Source of the DNA: Candidatus Albibeggiatoa sp. nov. NOAA
GTDB taxonomy: Bacteria > Pseudomonadota > Gammaproteobacteria > Beggiatoales > Beggiatoaceae
Direction of reading: 5' to 3'
DNA length: 64,000 nt
Assembly (NCBI GenBank): GCA_025800385.1
Contig: JAOXRS010000175.1
Coordinates: 31,870-95,869 of the forward strand
In this document: positions 35,197 through 45,930 of the stretch, one piece after another
Numbering within the stretch: position 1 is the stretch's first letter
How the letters are laid out: every line of letters starts with the position of its first letter
Program-made: the position numbers and the translations under genes
Notes under the pieces: generated by a model
Told to the model about the DNA's origin: nothing
Seen by the model: the letters and a program-made list of their open reading frames with translations, nothing else
Database searches by the model: none

Positions 35197-36684
35197 ATGG
35201 ATTTTAGCTTTAATAGTGCTGAATTATTCGTGCTTCTACCAGAGATTATGCTACTGACCCTAGCATCATTGGTATTAGTTATCGATGCCTATGTGCCAGA
35301 CAATGCACGTAATTTTACTTATCAGCTTTCTCAAGGCTCCTTGATTGCAACAATGTTAGGCGTGTTTGCATCTATGCCACAACAAACAACCTATGCAATG
35401 AGCGGTACTTATGTATCTGACCCCATGGCGGCGATTTTGAAAATTGCGATTTTAGCAGTCGTATTCTTCGCGTTTGTCTACTCTCGTTCTTACTTACGTG
35501 ACCGTAATTTCTTCCGTGGTGAATACTATGTTTTAGGTTTGTTCGCGACGTTGGGTATGATGATTATGGTATCTGCGTCTAACTTATTAACGATTTACTT
35601 AGGCTTAGAATTATTATCCTTATCTATGTATGCAATGGTCGCGATGCACCGTGATTCTAAACCTGCGACAGAAGCTGCAATGAAATATTTCGTATTAGGT
35701 GCAATTGCTTCAGGTATGTTGCTCTACGGTATGTCAATTATTTACGGCGCAACAGGTACATTAGATTTAGCAACGTTAGCAACGACAGCGACAAGCTCAG
35801 GCGAAAACGTCCAAATGTTGATGTTTGGTTTAGTATTCTTAATCGTTGGTTTGGCGTTTAAATTTGGTGCTGTACCTTTCCACAACTGGATGCCAGACGT
35901 TTATGAAGGTTCTCCAACAGCAGTGACTTTATTTATTGCTTCTGCACCAAAAATTGCAGCATTTGCGATGTTAATTCGTTTATTAGTTGATGGTTTAATC
36001 GGCTTGAAATCTGGCATGGCTGGCGATGTTGAAAGCGTTTATTTAGGCTGGCAAGGCATGTTAATCATCTTAGCTGTGTTATCTATGGTACTTGGTAACT
36101 TGGTTGCGATTGCTCAAACCAACATCAAACGTATGTTTGCTTACTCTACAATTTCTCACGTTGGCTTCTTGTTCATGGGTGCATTGACTGCAACTGAAAC
36201 AGGTTATGCAGCTTCTATGTTCTATGCGATTACTTACGCAATCATGAGTTCAGCAGGCTTTGGTATGATTATCTTGTTAAGTCGTGAAGGCTTTGAAGCA
36301 GAAAATATCTCAGACTTTAAAGGCTTAAATGAGCGTAGCCCTTGGTATGCATTTTTGATGATGGTAACTGTATTATCAATGGCAGGTGTGCCTCCAATGG
36401 TTGGCTTCTGGGCTAAATTAGCGGTATTAAATGAAGTGATCCAAGCTGGCTTCTTATGGGTTGCTATCGTTGCAGCTATCTTCTCTGTTATCGGTGCGTT
36501 CTACTACTTACGTGTAGTTAAAGCGATCTACTTCGATAAACCTGAAGAAGGCGCAGCAGAGCTTATAATCAATGAAGATAAAAGCTTACAAACTGCGTTA
36601 AGCGTGAATGGCCTTGCAATTTTAGGCTTAGGTTTCTTCCCTAGTGCACTATTAACAATCTGTACTGCAGCACTTGTAAGTTAA
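35197..36684 (+). CDS. nuoN: NADH-quinone oxidoreductase subunit N
   Basis: Antiporter-like subunit of about 495 residues with fourteen helices. I use the ATG at 35197, 8 bases after GAGGA; an upstream in-frame TTG lies within that site. Conserved parts are YLGLELLSLSMYAMVAMHRDS (Glu), FKFGAVPFHNWMPDVYEGSPTAVTLFIASAPKIAAFA and KRMFAYSTISHVGFLFMG. It closes complex I in this cluster, although three unrelated genes separate it from nuoM. A strong hairpin follows. Confidence 0.96.
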   Translation: MDFSFNSAELFVLLPEIMLLTLASLVLVIDAYVPDNARNFTYQLSQGSLIATMLGVFASMPQQTTYAMSGTYVSDPMAAILKIAILAVVFFAFVYSRSYLRDRNFFRGEYYVLGLFATLGMMIMVSASNLLTIYLGLELLSLSMYAMVAMHRDSKPATEAAMKYFVLGAIASGMLLYGMSIIYGATGTLDLATLATTATSSGENVQMLMFGLVFLIVGLAFKFGAVPFHNWMPDVYEGSPTAVTLFIASAPKIAAFAMLIRLLVDGLIGLKSGMAGDVESVYLGWQGMLIILAVLSMVLGNLVAIAQTNIKRMFAYSTISHVGFLFMGALTATETGYAASMFYAITYAIMSSAGFGMIILLSREGFEAENISDFKGLNERSPWYAFLMMVTVLSMAGVPPMVGFWAKLAVLNEVIQAGFLWVAIVAAIFSVIGAFYYLRVVKAIYFDKPEEGAAELIINEDKSLQTALSVNGLAILGLGFFPSALLTICTAALVS

Positions 36685-36699
36685 CCCTTCAATATATAA

Positions 36700-36730
36700 A
36701 GAGACTGTTTTACCTAATAAGGCAGTCTCT
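36700..36730 (+). terminator. Terminator hairpin closing the nuo cluster
   Basis: AGAGACTG and CAGTCTCT form a perfect 8-bp stem, with CCT/AGG able to pair in the loop, 16 bases after the nuoN stop. The rest of the 36685-37116 gap (432 bases) is AT-rich, with a small dyad GTTAT-agtctg-ATAAC near 36919-36934 and no gene before the atp promoter. Confidence 0.65.
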
Positions 36731-37015
36731 TCCTACACCCAATATCACTTCCTCCTTTTCCTTAGTATTTAATAATATATTGATCAATTATAGCCAGTAA
36801 ACTTTATTAGTTGACTTAGTTGCAATTTGAACATTAAAAACTTCACACTGTATTGAAATCTAAATAAAACTTGATAATAAATTGTGGTTGTTATGAGATA
36901 TTTTGATAGAGTGATGGGGTTATAGTCTGATAACATAAAGCCTTGTTTTAAAATGTTATTTTGAAATCTAGTAACTAGACCTATTAAAAAACATCAGATT
37001 TTTTGTAATTCACGA

Positions 37016-37044
37016 TTGACCACATCAATACTTGCCATTATACT
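37016..37044 (+). promoter_or_regulatory. Sigma-70 promoter of the atp operon
   Basis: TTGACC (37016-37021) and TATACT (37039-37044) are spaced by exactly 17 bases, one mismatch each from consensus. Transcription would start near 37051, about 65 bases before atpI. Confidence 0.78.
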
Positions 37045-37116
37045 GCTTTCCTTGTGTTGGCTACTATGCCACTATGTTGGTTTTTCACAACAGTTATTCA
37101 CTTTAATATTAACTAA

Positions 37117-37560
37117 ATGAACGACGCAAATAGGTTACCTCTCATTGATACTGGCGCAAAAGCCATCTTTTCTGCACTCTCTTTATGGGCTGCTGCAGTG
37201 AGCCTATTTTTCCTTTATATACAGGGAGAGCTTGCCGCACAATCAGCTTTATTCGGTACGTTCATTGTTTTCTTCAACGTCTGGTTAACCCAGCGTAAAC
37301 TTAGAATCGCTATCCTCCTTTCTCAGAATTCTCCAGAACAAGCTGTAGGCACAATCTACCTCGCGGCTGTTCAACGTTTTGCTTTCACATTATTGTTTTT
37401 CATTATTGGTATGGGCTGGATGAAATTGATGCCTGTGCCGATGCTTATTGCGTTTGCAGTAGCACAATTCAGTTACTTTTTTACTGGGCGTGACCATATG
37501 GAAATGTTATCAGTACCGCCCGTACAAACAGTTTCAGATTCTAAATTAATTAAGCATTAG
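37117..37560 (+). CDS. atpI: ATP synthase subunit I (AtpI)
   Basis: Small membrane protein of 147 residues with four hydrophobic segments, first gene of the atp operon. AtpI is thought to help assemble the c-ring. The overall pattern (TGAKAIFSALSLWAAAVSLFFLY, ESALFGTFIVFFNVW-like second helix, paired C-terminal helices) and the position just before atpB support the call; sequence conservation in this family is low. It is followed by atpB after 12 bases. Confidence 0.85.
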   Translation: MNDANRLPLIDTGAKAIFSALSLWAAAVSLFFLYIQGELAAQSALFGTFIVFFNVWLTQRKLRIAILLSQNSPEQAVGTIYLAAVQRFAFTLLFFIIGMGWMKLMPVPMLIAFAVAQFSYFFTGRDHMEMLSVPPVQTVSDSKLIKH

Positions 37561-38379
<819 letters not shown>

Positions 38380-38482
38380 TTGAGATTTAGGGCTGCTGGT
38401 TGTAAAGCTGGCAACCCAACTTGTAGTACACAACAGACTTTTATTCTTTAGTATCATTAACTTTAATTTAAGGAGAACTCAC

Positions 38483-38791
38483 ATGAGTGCTGAAATTATG
38501 ACCCCAGATGCTATGGCGCAAGTAGGTGCTGTTTACGCTAACACTGTTTTAGTTGTAGGTATCATCTTAGCGGCAGCGGCTTTCGCTTCTGCGTTCGGTT
38601 GGGCGATTATTTGTTCTAAATATTTAGAAGGTATTGCTCGTCAACCAGAAATGCGTGCACAATTAATGGGTCAAATGTTATTTACTGGTGGTTTGATGGA
38701 AGCGTTCCCTATGATTGCTTTAGGTATCGCTATGTTCTTCACTTTCGCAAATCCGTTTGCTGACGCGGTTAAAGCTGCCATCGGTCTATAA
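38483..38791 (+). CDS. atpE: ATP synthase subunit c
   Basis: Two-helix proteolipid of 102 residues that oligomerises into the rotor ring. Helix 1 is rich in Gly/Ala, the polar loop is RQPE (53-56), and helix 2 carries the proton-binding Glu73 in TGGLMEAFPMIALG. The usual Na+-type ligands are not evident, so it is proton-coupled by inference. It has a longer N-terminus than the 79-residue E. coli protein. AAGGAG lies 8 bases before the ATG, a strong ribosome site expected for a subunit needed in many copies. Confidence 0.97.
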   Translation: MSAEIMTPDAMAQVGAVYANTVLVVGIILAAAAFASAFGWAIICSKYLEGIARQPEMRAQLMGQMLFTGGLMEAFPMIALGIAMFFTFANPFADAVKAAIGL

Positions 38792-38833
38792 TCGAGCTTT
38801 TTAAGCTTGGTTAACTAGACTGGAGGTCTATCA

Positions 38834-39304
38834 GTGAACCTAACAGCAACAATATTTGGTCAAATCGGTACATTTTTAGTACTAGTATTCTTCATCAATA
38901 AAGTATTGTGGAAACCCATGATACAAATGTTGGAGGAACGGCGTGCAAAAATTTCTGATGGCTTAGCTGCAGCAGAACGGAGTCAACATGATTTAGAGTT
39001 GGCTCAACAAAAGTCTGCTGATAAATTACGCGAAGCTAAACAGAAAGCGGCTGAAATCATTGCAAAAGCTGAAAAACAAGCTAACGAACGCATTGAACAG
39101 TCGAAAGATGAAGCACGTGACGAAGGGCAGCGTCAATTAGATGCCGCGAAAGCTGAGATTGAACAAGAAGCCAGTCGTGCTAAAGAGCAATTACGTGAAG
39201 AAGTCATGGCAATTGCTTTAGCGGCGGCAGAAAAAGTTTTAGCGCGTGAAGTTGATGCCAATGCTCACAATGACTTTGTGAAGAAAATGATTCAAGAACT
39301 GTAA
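38834..39304 (+). CDS. atpF: ATP synthase subunit b
   Basis: Peripheral stalk subunit of 156 residues: one N-terminal membrane helix (ATIFGQIGTFLVLVFFINKVLWKPM) followed by a long charged coiled coil rich in Glu, Ala, Lys and Gln. It starts with GTG at 38834, 7 bases after GGAGG. It lies between atpE and atpH in the standard order, with 10 bases to atpH. Confidence 0.97.
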   Translation: MNLTATIFGQIGTFLVLVFFINKVLWKPMIQMLEERRAKISDGLAAAERSQHDLELAQQKSADKLREAKQKAAEIIAKAEKQANERIEQSKDEARDEGQRQLDAAKAEIEQEASRAKEQLREEVMAIALAAAEKVLAREVDANAHNDFVKKMIQEL

Positions 39305-39314
39305 GGCGGTAGCT

Positions 39315-39848
39315 ATGGCAGAACTTTCCACCGTAGCACGTCCTTACGCAGAAGCGATTATTAACTTAGCAGCGGACAACGATGCTTTAGATAAATGGTC
39401 TGATAACTTAGGCTTTTTATCCACTGCAACACAAGATGCGTCTGTTGCTAAGATGGTTGCCAATCCAAACGTTGATACGCAAACATTGACTAAAATTTTA
39501 CTTGATGTTTGCGAGTCACAAGATGACGGTGTCAAGAATTTAGTTAAGACTTTAATTGACAATCAGCGTTTAAGCGTTATACCGCACATTGCGGTTGAGT
39601 ATGAAAAGTTAAAAGCGGAAAAACAAAATACGCTTAAGGCAGAGCTGGTGTCAGCGTATGAAGTGACACCTGAACAGCAACAGGAGTTGCAAGCCGCTTT
39701 ACAAAAACGTTTTGGCAAACAGATCGATATGAATATCAGTGTTGATGCTGATCTTATTGGTGGCTGGGTTATTCGCGCAGGCGATGAGGTCATTGATGCT
39801 TCTGTTAAAGGACGTTTGCAACAATTGGCTACAGAGTTACGCCAATAA
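39315..39848 (+). CDS. atpH: ATP synthase subunit delta
   Basis: F1-Fo connector of 177 residues, helical at the N-terminus (STVARPYAEAIINLA) and with the conserved C-terminal segment DADLIGGWVIRAGDEVIDASVKGRLQQL. Length and context match OSCP/delta exactly. It is followed by atpA after 18 bases. Confidence 0.97.
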   Translation: MAELSTVARPYAEAIINLAADNDALDKWSDNLGFLSTATQDASVAKMVANPNVDTQTLTKILLDVCESQDDGVKNLVKTLIDNQRLSVIPHIAVEYEKLKAEKQNTLKAELVSAYEVTPEQQQELQAALQKRFGKQIDMNISVDADLIGGWVIRAGDEVIDASVKGRLQQLATELRQ

Positions 39849-39866
39849 AAGCGAGATTTAGAGAAT

Positions 39867-41408
39867 ATGCAGCTTAATCCATCAGAAATCAGTGAACTGA
39901 TTAAAAAGAAAATTGAAAGTTATGATTTAGGAACAGAATCTCGTAGTGAAGGTTCTGTTGTTAGCGTAACTGACGGTATCGTCCGTATTCACGGATTAGC
40001 AGATGCGTTACAAGGTGAAATGCTTGACTTTGGTGAAGGCACTTTCGGCATGGCATTAAACCTTGAGCAAGATTCTGTAGGTGCGGTAGTTTTAGGCCCT
40101 TATGAGCACATTTCAGAAGGTCATACCGTAAAATGTACAGGTAAGATTTTAGAAGTGCCTGTTGGTACTGAGTTATTAGGTCGTGTTGTTGGCCCATTGG
40201 GTAATGCTATCGACGGTAAAGGTGCGACGAATGCAGCACAAACTTTACCTTTAGAGCGTATTGCACCAGGGGTTATTAGCCGTCAATCAGTTGATGAGCC
40301 AGTGCAAACAGGTTTGAAATCAATTGACTCTATGGTACCTATCGGTCGTGGTCAACGTGAGTTGATTATTGGTGACCGTCAAACAGGTAAAACAGCTGTT
40401 GCAATCGATGCGATCATCAACCAGAAAGGTACAGGTGTTAAGTGTATCTATGTTGCGATTGGTCAAAAAGCGTCTTCTATTGCAAACGTTGTACGTAAGT
40501 TAGAAGAACATGATGCGATGGATCACACTATCATCGTAGCAGCGTCAGCTTCTGAATCAGCAGCGTTACAGTTCATCGCACCTTATGCAGGTTGTGCAAT
40601 GGGCGAATACTTCCGTGATCGTGGTGAAGATGCGTTAATCATTTATGATGATTTGACTAAACAAGCTTGGGCTTATCGTCAAGTATCATTGTTATTACGT
40701 CGTCCTCCAGGTCGTGAAGCATATCCAGGTGACGTTTTCTACTTACATTCTCGTTTATTAGAACGTTCTGCGCGTGTTAATGCAGATTACGTTGAGAAAA
40801 TGACTAACGGTGAAGTGAAAGGTAAAACAGGTTCTTTGACTGCATTACCAATCATTGAAACGCAAGCGGGTGACGTATCGGCTTTCGTACCAACTAACGT
40901 AATTTCAATTACTGACGGTCAAATCTACTTAGAAACTGATTTATTCAACGCGGGTGTTCGTCCAGCGATTAACCCAGGTTTATCAGTATCTCGTGTAGGT
41001 GGTGCAGCTCAAACTAAAATCATCAAGAAGTTAGGTGGTGGTGTTCGTTTGGACTTAGCGCAATATCGTGAGTTAGCGGCGTTCGCACAGTTTGCATCTG
41101 ATTTAGATGAAAATACGCGTAAGCAAATTGAACGTGGTCAGCGTGTAACTGAGTTAATGAAGCAAAAACAATATGCACCATTAAGCGTAGCTGATATGGC
41201 AACTTCATTATTTGCAGTTAACAAAGGTTACATTGATGAAATTCCTGTAAACAAAGTATTAGCATTTGAACATGCTTTACATGCTTACATGAACAACAGT
41301 CAATCTGACTTAATGAACACAATTAACGAGACTGGTAACTACAACGACGACATCGAAGGCAAGTTAAAAGCAGCTTTAGATGATTTCGTTGCTAACCATA
41401 CTTGGTAA
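39867..41408 (+). CDS. atpA: ATP synthase subunit alpha
   Basis: Non-catalytic F1 subunit of 513 residues. Walker A is GDRQTGKT, Walker B is in [18 protein letters not shown], and the signature [17 protein letters not shown] is intact. N-terminal delta-binding residues ([15 protein letters not shown]) are present. In almost all proteobacterial atp operons atpG follows within a few dozen bases; here 1.3 kb of hairpins and foreign genes intervenes. Confidence 0.98.
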   Translation: MQLNPSEISELIKKKIESYDLGTESRSEGSVVSVTDGIVRIHGLADALQGEMLDFGEGTFGMALNLEQDSVGAVVLGPYEHISEGHTVKCTGKILEVPVGTELLGRVVGPLGNAIDGKGATNAAQTLPLERIAPGVISRQSVDEPVQTGLKSIDSMVPIGRGQRELIIGDRQTGKTAVAIDAIINQKGTGVKCIYVAIGQKASSIANVVRKLEEHDAMDHTIIVAASASESAALQFIAPYAGCAMGEYFRDRGEDALIIYDDLTKQAWAYRQVSLLLRRPPGREAYPGDVFYLHSRLLERSARVNADYVEKMTNGEVKGKTGSLTALPIIETQAGDVSAFVPTNVISITDGQIYLETDLFNAGVRPAINPGLSVSRVGGAAQTKIIKKLGGGVRLDLAQYRELAAFAQFASDLDENTRKQIERGQRVTELMKQKQYAPLSVADMATSLFAVNKGYIDEIPVNKVLAFEHALHAYMNNSQSDLMNTINETGNYNDDIEGKLKAALDDFVANHTW

Positions 41409-41417
41409 TTTGTTTTT

Positions 41418-41464
41418 GTGCGTACAAGGATGTATGCACCGTCCTCATATTTCGGTATGGGGAC
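41418..41464 (+). terminator. Two tandem 9-bp hairpins immediately after atpA
   Basis: GTGCGTACA-agga-TGTATGCAC (41418-41439) and GTCCTCATA/TATGGGGAC (41441-41464, 6-base loop) each pair completely over 9 bp with one G-U. They are separated by a single base and begin 10 bases after the atpA stop. No T-run follows, so they may attenuate or protect the transcript rather than end it. Confidence 0.6.
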
Positions 41465-41499
41465 TTGCTGGGATGCTTTATCTTAGCTAGGAGTAAGTG

Positions 41500-41658
41500 A
41501 TGACTCCAAAAGATAGAAAAATATTAAAGGTTGTTTTTGAATAAATTATATTAATTAGAATTTTGTTACTGGCATTTGGAATAACGATAGAGAGTGTAGG
41601 ATTTTTTCTTATCATTGGAATGATTGTTTTATTGATAAATCTAAAATTTAATAAATAA
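41500..41658 (+). pseudogene. Small membrane-protein gene broken by an in-frame TAA
   Basis: An ATG at 41500 stands 6 bases after a perfect AGGAG. It encodes 14 residues (MTPKDRKILKVVFE) and then a TAA at 41542-41544. The same frame continues for 37 sense codons with a strongly hydrophobic product (IRILLLAFGITIES, then FFLIIGMIVLLINL) to a TAA at 41656-41658. Together these read as a small protein of about 52 residues with two membrane segments and one nonsense codon. Alternatively the first 14 codons are a leader peptide. The final stop is 2 bases before the GTG of the nuclease gene, which lacks its own ribosome site, suggesting former translational coupling. Confidence 0.5.
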
Positions 41659-41660
41659 AC

Positions 41661-42542
41661 GTGAAACTAAAAAGATTTAAATATAGTCCGGTTTTAGGCT
41701 GGTCAGTTAGCAGATACGAAGTATTTCAAACTTGTAAACGGCGATATTTTTATAATTATTACGCAAAATATGATAGTGAATTTACACGCGAACAAATTGA
41801 TTTTCTAAAGAAATTAACCACTGTTCCGTTAGAAGTGGGTAATATAGTCCACGATATACATAAAAAATTATTAGAACGGTTGCAAAAGACCACGCAAACT
41901 TTAGATAGCAAGCGATTCGATGAATACTGTTATAAGTTAACTAAAGAATATTGCGAAAATAAGACGTTTGCCGAAATTTATTACCATCAGCAAGCGCAAA
42001 TTAAGATAGATGAAATATATGAGCAAGTTCGGTTTTGTGTTCAAAACTTCTTGCAAAGTGAACGATTTCACTGGCTCTTTGACAAAGCGATAGCACGCAG
42101 TAGCGAATGGTTGGTTGAACCTGATGGATTTGGTGAAACCCACATCAATGATTTGAAAGCTTACTGTAAAGTAGATTTTTTATTTCCTGTAGGTGATGAC
42201 TACTTTATTTTGGACTGGAAAACAGGCAAACCTGATACAGCAAAACACGCCAAGCAATTAGTGGGTTATGCAACATGGGCAAGCTATCATTTCGATGCAA
42301 AACCAGAAAATATTAAACCATTGGTTTGTTATTTATCGCCTGAATACGTCGAAGTGCCTGTAACCGTAACTGATGCAGATATTGAAAATTTTGCAGAACA
42401 GGTAAAAACAGAAACCGAAGAAATGTATCAACACTGTACATTTGTGCAAGAAAATATCCCAACAATCAAGTCAACGTTTACGCTGACAGAAAATACAAAG
42501 TTGTGTGAATATTGTCATTTTCGAGAGTTGTGTAATAGGTAA
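41661..42542 (+). CDS. PD-(D/E)XK nuclease with a Cas4/AddB-type Fe-S cluster, inserted in the atp operon
   Basis: A 293-residue RecB-family nuclease of the Cas4-like/PDDEXK_1 group. The N-terminus WSVSRYEVFQTCKRRYFYNYY carries Cys25, and the C-terminus CEYCHFRELC carries C282, C285 and C291. This C...CxxCxxxxxC layout is that of a 4Fe-4S-stabilised nuclease. Active-site residues are His64 (GNIVHDIHK), Asp172 (KVDFLF), Asp185 and Lys187 (LDWKTGK). It starts with GTG at 41661 with no visible Shine-Dalgarno. No cas, addA or recB genes are near. It is likely DNA-active in repair or defence, and its place between atpA and atpG is anomalous. Confidence 0.85.
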   Translation: MKLKRFKYSPVLGWSVSRYEVFQTCKRRYFYNYYAKYDSEFTREQIDFLKKLTTVPLEVGNIVHDIHKKLLERLQKTTQTLDSKRFDEYCYKLTKEYCENKTFAEIYYHQQAQIKIDEIYEQVRFCVQNFLQSERFHWLFDKAIARSSEWLVEPDGFGETHINDLKAYCKVDFLFPVGDDYFILDWKTGKPDTAKHAKQLVGYATWASYHFDAKPENIKPLVCYLSPEYVEVPVTVTDADIENFAEQVKTETEEMYQHCTFVQENIPTIKSTFTLTENTKLCEYCHFRELCNR

Positions 42543-42709
42543 AAAAACTACTAGATCGTGCTTATCAATCATGCTTTGTTTCAATTTAATAGCTTTAGCT
42601 TTCAAGTACGATAAATAATAGTTTTGTAGGCAATAAGATATTAAGCATAGACCAAAAAATAATATTTAAAGAATCAAACTAAAATTCTCAAACTTTTTAG
42701 GACTCACTT

Positions 42710-43576
42710 ATGGCTGGTGCAAAAGAGATTCGTGGCAAAATTGCGAGTATTAAAAACACTCGGAAAATTACTAAAGCGATGGAAATGGTCGCGGCCAGTA
42801 AAATGCGTAAGGCGCAAGACAGAATGCGTAAATCTCGCCCTTACTCTGAAAAAATTGGCAATGTAATTAGCCATCTTGCTCAAGCTCACCCTGAATATCA
42901 ACACGAGTACATGCAAGAACGTGAAGTAAAACGTGTTGGCGTGATTGTCGTGTCTTCCGATAAAGGCTTATGCGGCGGCTTAAATACTAACCTTTTCAAA
43001 ACATCTCTTAACCAATTACAGGAATGGGATGAAAAAGGTATTGAAGTTGATATTTGTGTGATCGGTAACAAAGCCAGTGGTTTCTTTAAACGTATCGGTG
43101 GCAATATTGTCGCACAAGCAACGCACTTAGGTGATTCGCCTCAATTAGAAGATTTAATTGGTTTAGTAAAAGTCATGTTAGATGATTATAGTGATGGCAA
43201 ACTTGACCAAATTCACTTAATTTACAACCACTTTGTCAATACAATGACCCAAGATCGCCGCGTACACCAATTAGTACCCATTAAAGCGGTTGAAAATGAT
43301 GAAAACTTACAACAACATTCTTGGGATTATTTATATGAACCTTCAGCAGAAGAAGTCCTTGATGGCTTATTAATGCGTTACGTTGAATCTTTGGTATATC
43401 AAGGTGTGGTTGAAAATATCGCATGTGAACAAGCGGCACGTATGGTAGCAATGAAAAGTGCGTCAGACAACGCGGCAGACCTTATCGACGAATTACAATT
43501 GGTCTACAACAAAGCCCGTCAAGCAGCGATTACCCAAGAAATTTCCGAAATTGTTGCGGGTGCAGCAGCCGTTTAA
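42710..43576 (+). CDS. atpG: ATP synthase subunit gamma
   Basis: Central rotor shaft of 288 residues. The N-terminal helix [35 protein letters not shown], the segment [17 protein letters not shown] and the C-terminal helix [25 protein letters not shown] are intact. It is preceded by 167 bases of AT-rich sequence after the nuclease gene, with TTAGGA before the ATG; whether a secondary promoter lies there is not clear. It is followed by atpD after 49 bases. Confidence 0.97.
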   Translation: MAGAKEIRGKIASIKNTRKITKAMEMVAASKMRKAQDRMRKSRPYSEKIGNVISHLAQAHPEYQHEYMQEREVKRVGVIVVSSDKGLCGGLNTNLFKTSLNQLQEWDEKGIEVDICVIGNKASGFFKRIGGNIVAQATHLGDSPQLEDLIGLVKVMLDDYSDGKLDQIHLIYNHFVNTMTQDRRVHQLVPIKAVENDENLQQHSWDYLYEPSAEEVLDGLLMRYVESLVYQGVVENIACEQAARMVAMKSASDNAADLIDELQLVYNKARQAAITQEISEIVAGAAAV

Positions 43577-43598
43577 TCAGATTTTAGTTATTAGATAA

Positions 43599-45008
<1,410 letters not shown>

Positions 45009-45071
45009 TTTTCATAGGAATGACTAAGTAATACATCGTAGAATTGACAGTCCTACAATATATAAATTTCT

Positions 45072-45096
45072 GAAGCTTGAGATAATCTTGAGCTTC
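45072..45096 (+). terminator. Hairpin between atpD and the first epsilon gene
   Basis: GAAGCTTGAG-ataat-CTTGAGCTTC is a 10-bp stem with two G-U pairs and a 5-base loop. It could reduce transcription of the epsilon genes relative to atpD or act as a 3' stabiliser. Confidence 0.5.
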
Positions 45097-45127
45097 TCAA
45101 TATCCCAAATAAGGGCGTTTATATCTT

Positions 45128-45415
45128 ATGGCAATGACAATTCACTTGGATATTGTAAGTGCAGAAGCCGAAATTTTTTCAGGTCATGCAGAGATGGTGA
45201 TTATTCCTGCCGTCATGGGTGATGTGGGTATTGCACCTCGTCATGCACCGCTTCTAAGTCCAATGAGAAAAGGTAAAGTACGGGTACTGAATAATGGTGA
45301 AGAAGAGGTTTTTTGCGTTTCGGGCGGTATGTTCGAAGTACAACCTCATGCCATTACCGTTTTATCTGATGTAGCTACCCGTATTAATAAGCGTGATGAG
45401 AACTGCCCATTCTAG
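45128..45415 (+). CDS. Truncated ATP synthase epsilon paralogue without the C-terminal helical domain
   Basis: A 95-residue copy of the epsilon N-terminal beta-sandwich. By hand alignment to the full epsilon just downstream, residues 1-85 differ at 20 positions and one gap, so they are about three quarters identical. The shared core includes [30 protein letters not shown] and EVQPH. After ATR it diverges into a short tail ([10 protein letters not shown]) and stops, so the two inhibitory helices are missing. Most substitutions are conservative and the frame is intact, hinting at continued function. Its ribosome site (AAGGG, about 13 bases away) is weak compared with that of the full copy. Confidence 0.85.
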   Translation: MAMTIHLDIVSAEAEIFSGHAEMVIIPAVMGDVGIAPRHAPLLSPMRKGKVRVLNNGEEEVFCVSGGMFEVQPHAITVLSDVATRINKRDENCPF

Positions 45416-45451
45416 TATGCTTAGTCTTTCTATATAGAGGAGTCACATCTT

Positions 45452-45877
45452 ATGACAATGACAATTCACGTAGATGTCGTGAGTGCAGAAGCTGAGATTT
45501 TCTCAGGTCTTGCTGAGATGGTGGTCATCCCTGCAAGAATGGGCGATGTTGGTATTATGCCTCGTCACGCACCATTATTAAGCCCAATGAAACCGGGTGA
45601 AGTGCGGGTAATGAAAGAAAACGGTGAAGAAGAAGCATTTTATGTTTCTGGTGGTATGTTAGAAGTACAACCACACACTGTGACCGTCTTAGCAGATACA
45701 GCCATCCGTGCGCATGATCTTGATGAAGCAGCAGCATTAGAAGCCAAACAACGCGCTGAAAAAATGTTGACTGATAAGCAAACTGATGTTGATTACGCAA
45801 AAGCACAAGCTGAATTGGCAGAAGCAATGGCACAATTACAAGCTTTAGAGCGTCTTCGCAAAATGGCACATCACTAA
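45452..45877 (+). CDS. atpC: ATP synthase subunit epsilon
   Basis: Full-length epsilon of 141 residues, binding gamma and the c-ring. The N-terminal beta-sandwich is followed by a C-terminal helical hairpin (DEAAALEAKQRAEKML ... EAMAQLQALERLRKMAH), which in homologues can extend and inhibit ATP hydrolysis. A strong GAGGAG lies 9 bases before the ATG. It directly follows a truncated paralogue of itself and ends the operon at a hairpin. Confidence 0.97.
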   Translation: MTMTIHVDVVSAEAEIFSGLAEMVVIPARMGDVGIMPRHAPLLSPMKPGEVRVMKENGEEEAFYVSGGMLEVQPHTVTVLADTAIRAHDLDEAAALEAKQRAEKMLTDKQTDVDYAKAQAELAEAMAQLQALERLRKMAHH

Positions 45878-45887
45878 GATTTGCTTT

Positions 45888-45912
45888 ACACCCTGCTGTT
45901 CTGGTGGGGTGT
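45888..45912. terminator. Terminator-like hairpin between atpC and the caspase gene
   Basis: ACACCC and GGGTGT form a 6-bp stem, extendable inward by weaker pairs, in the 53-base gap between convergent genes. TTTAC follows on the plus strand and AAAGC on the minus strand. Confidence 0.55.
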
Positions 45913-45930
45913 TTACATTCCCTATTCTAA

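Noticed and set aside
41661..42542. Calling the nuclease Cas4 of a CRISPR system
   Set aside because: No CRISPR repeats or other cas genes are in the window; only the nuclease fold and Fe-S layout are shared.
45128..45415. Calling the first epsilon copy a simple frameshifted pseudogene
   Set aside because: The frame is intact, substitutions are mostly conservative, and it has its own start and stop; loss of the C-terminal domain alone does not prove decay.
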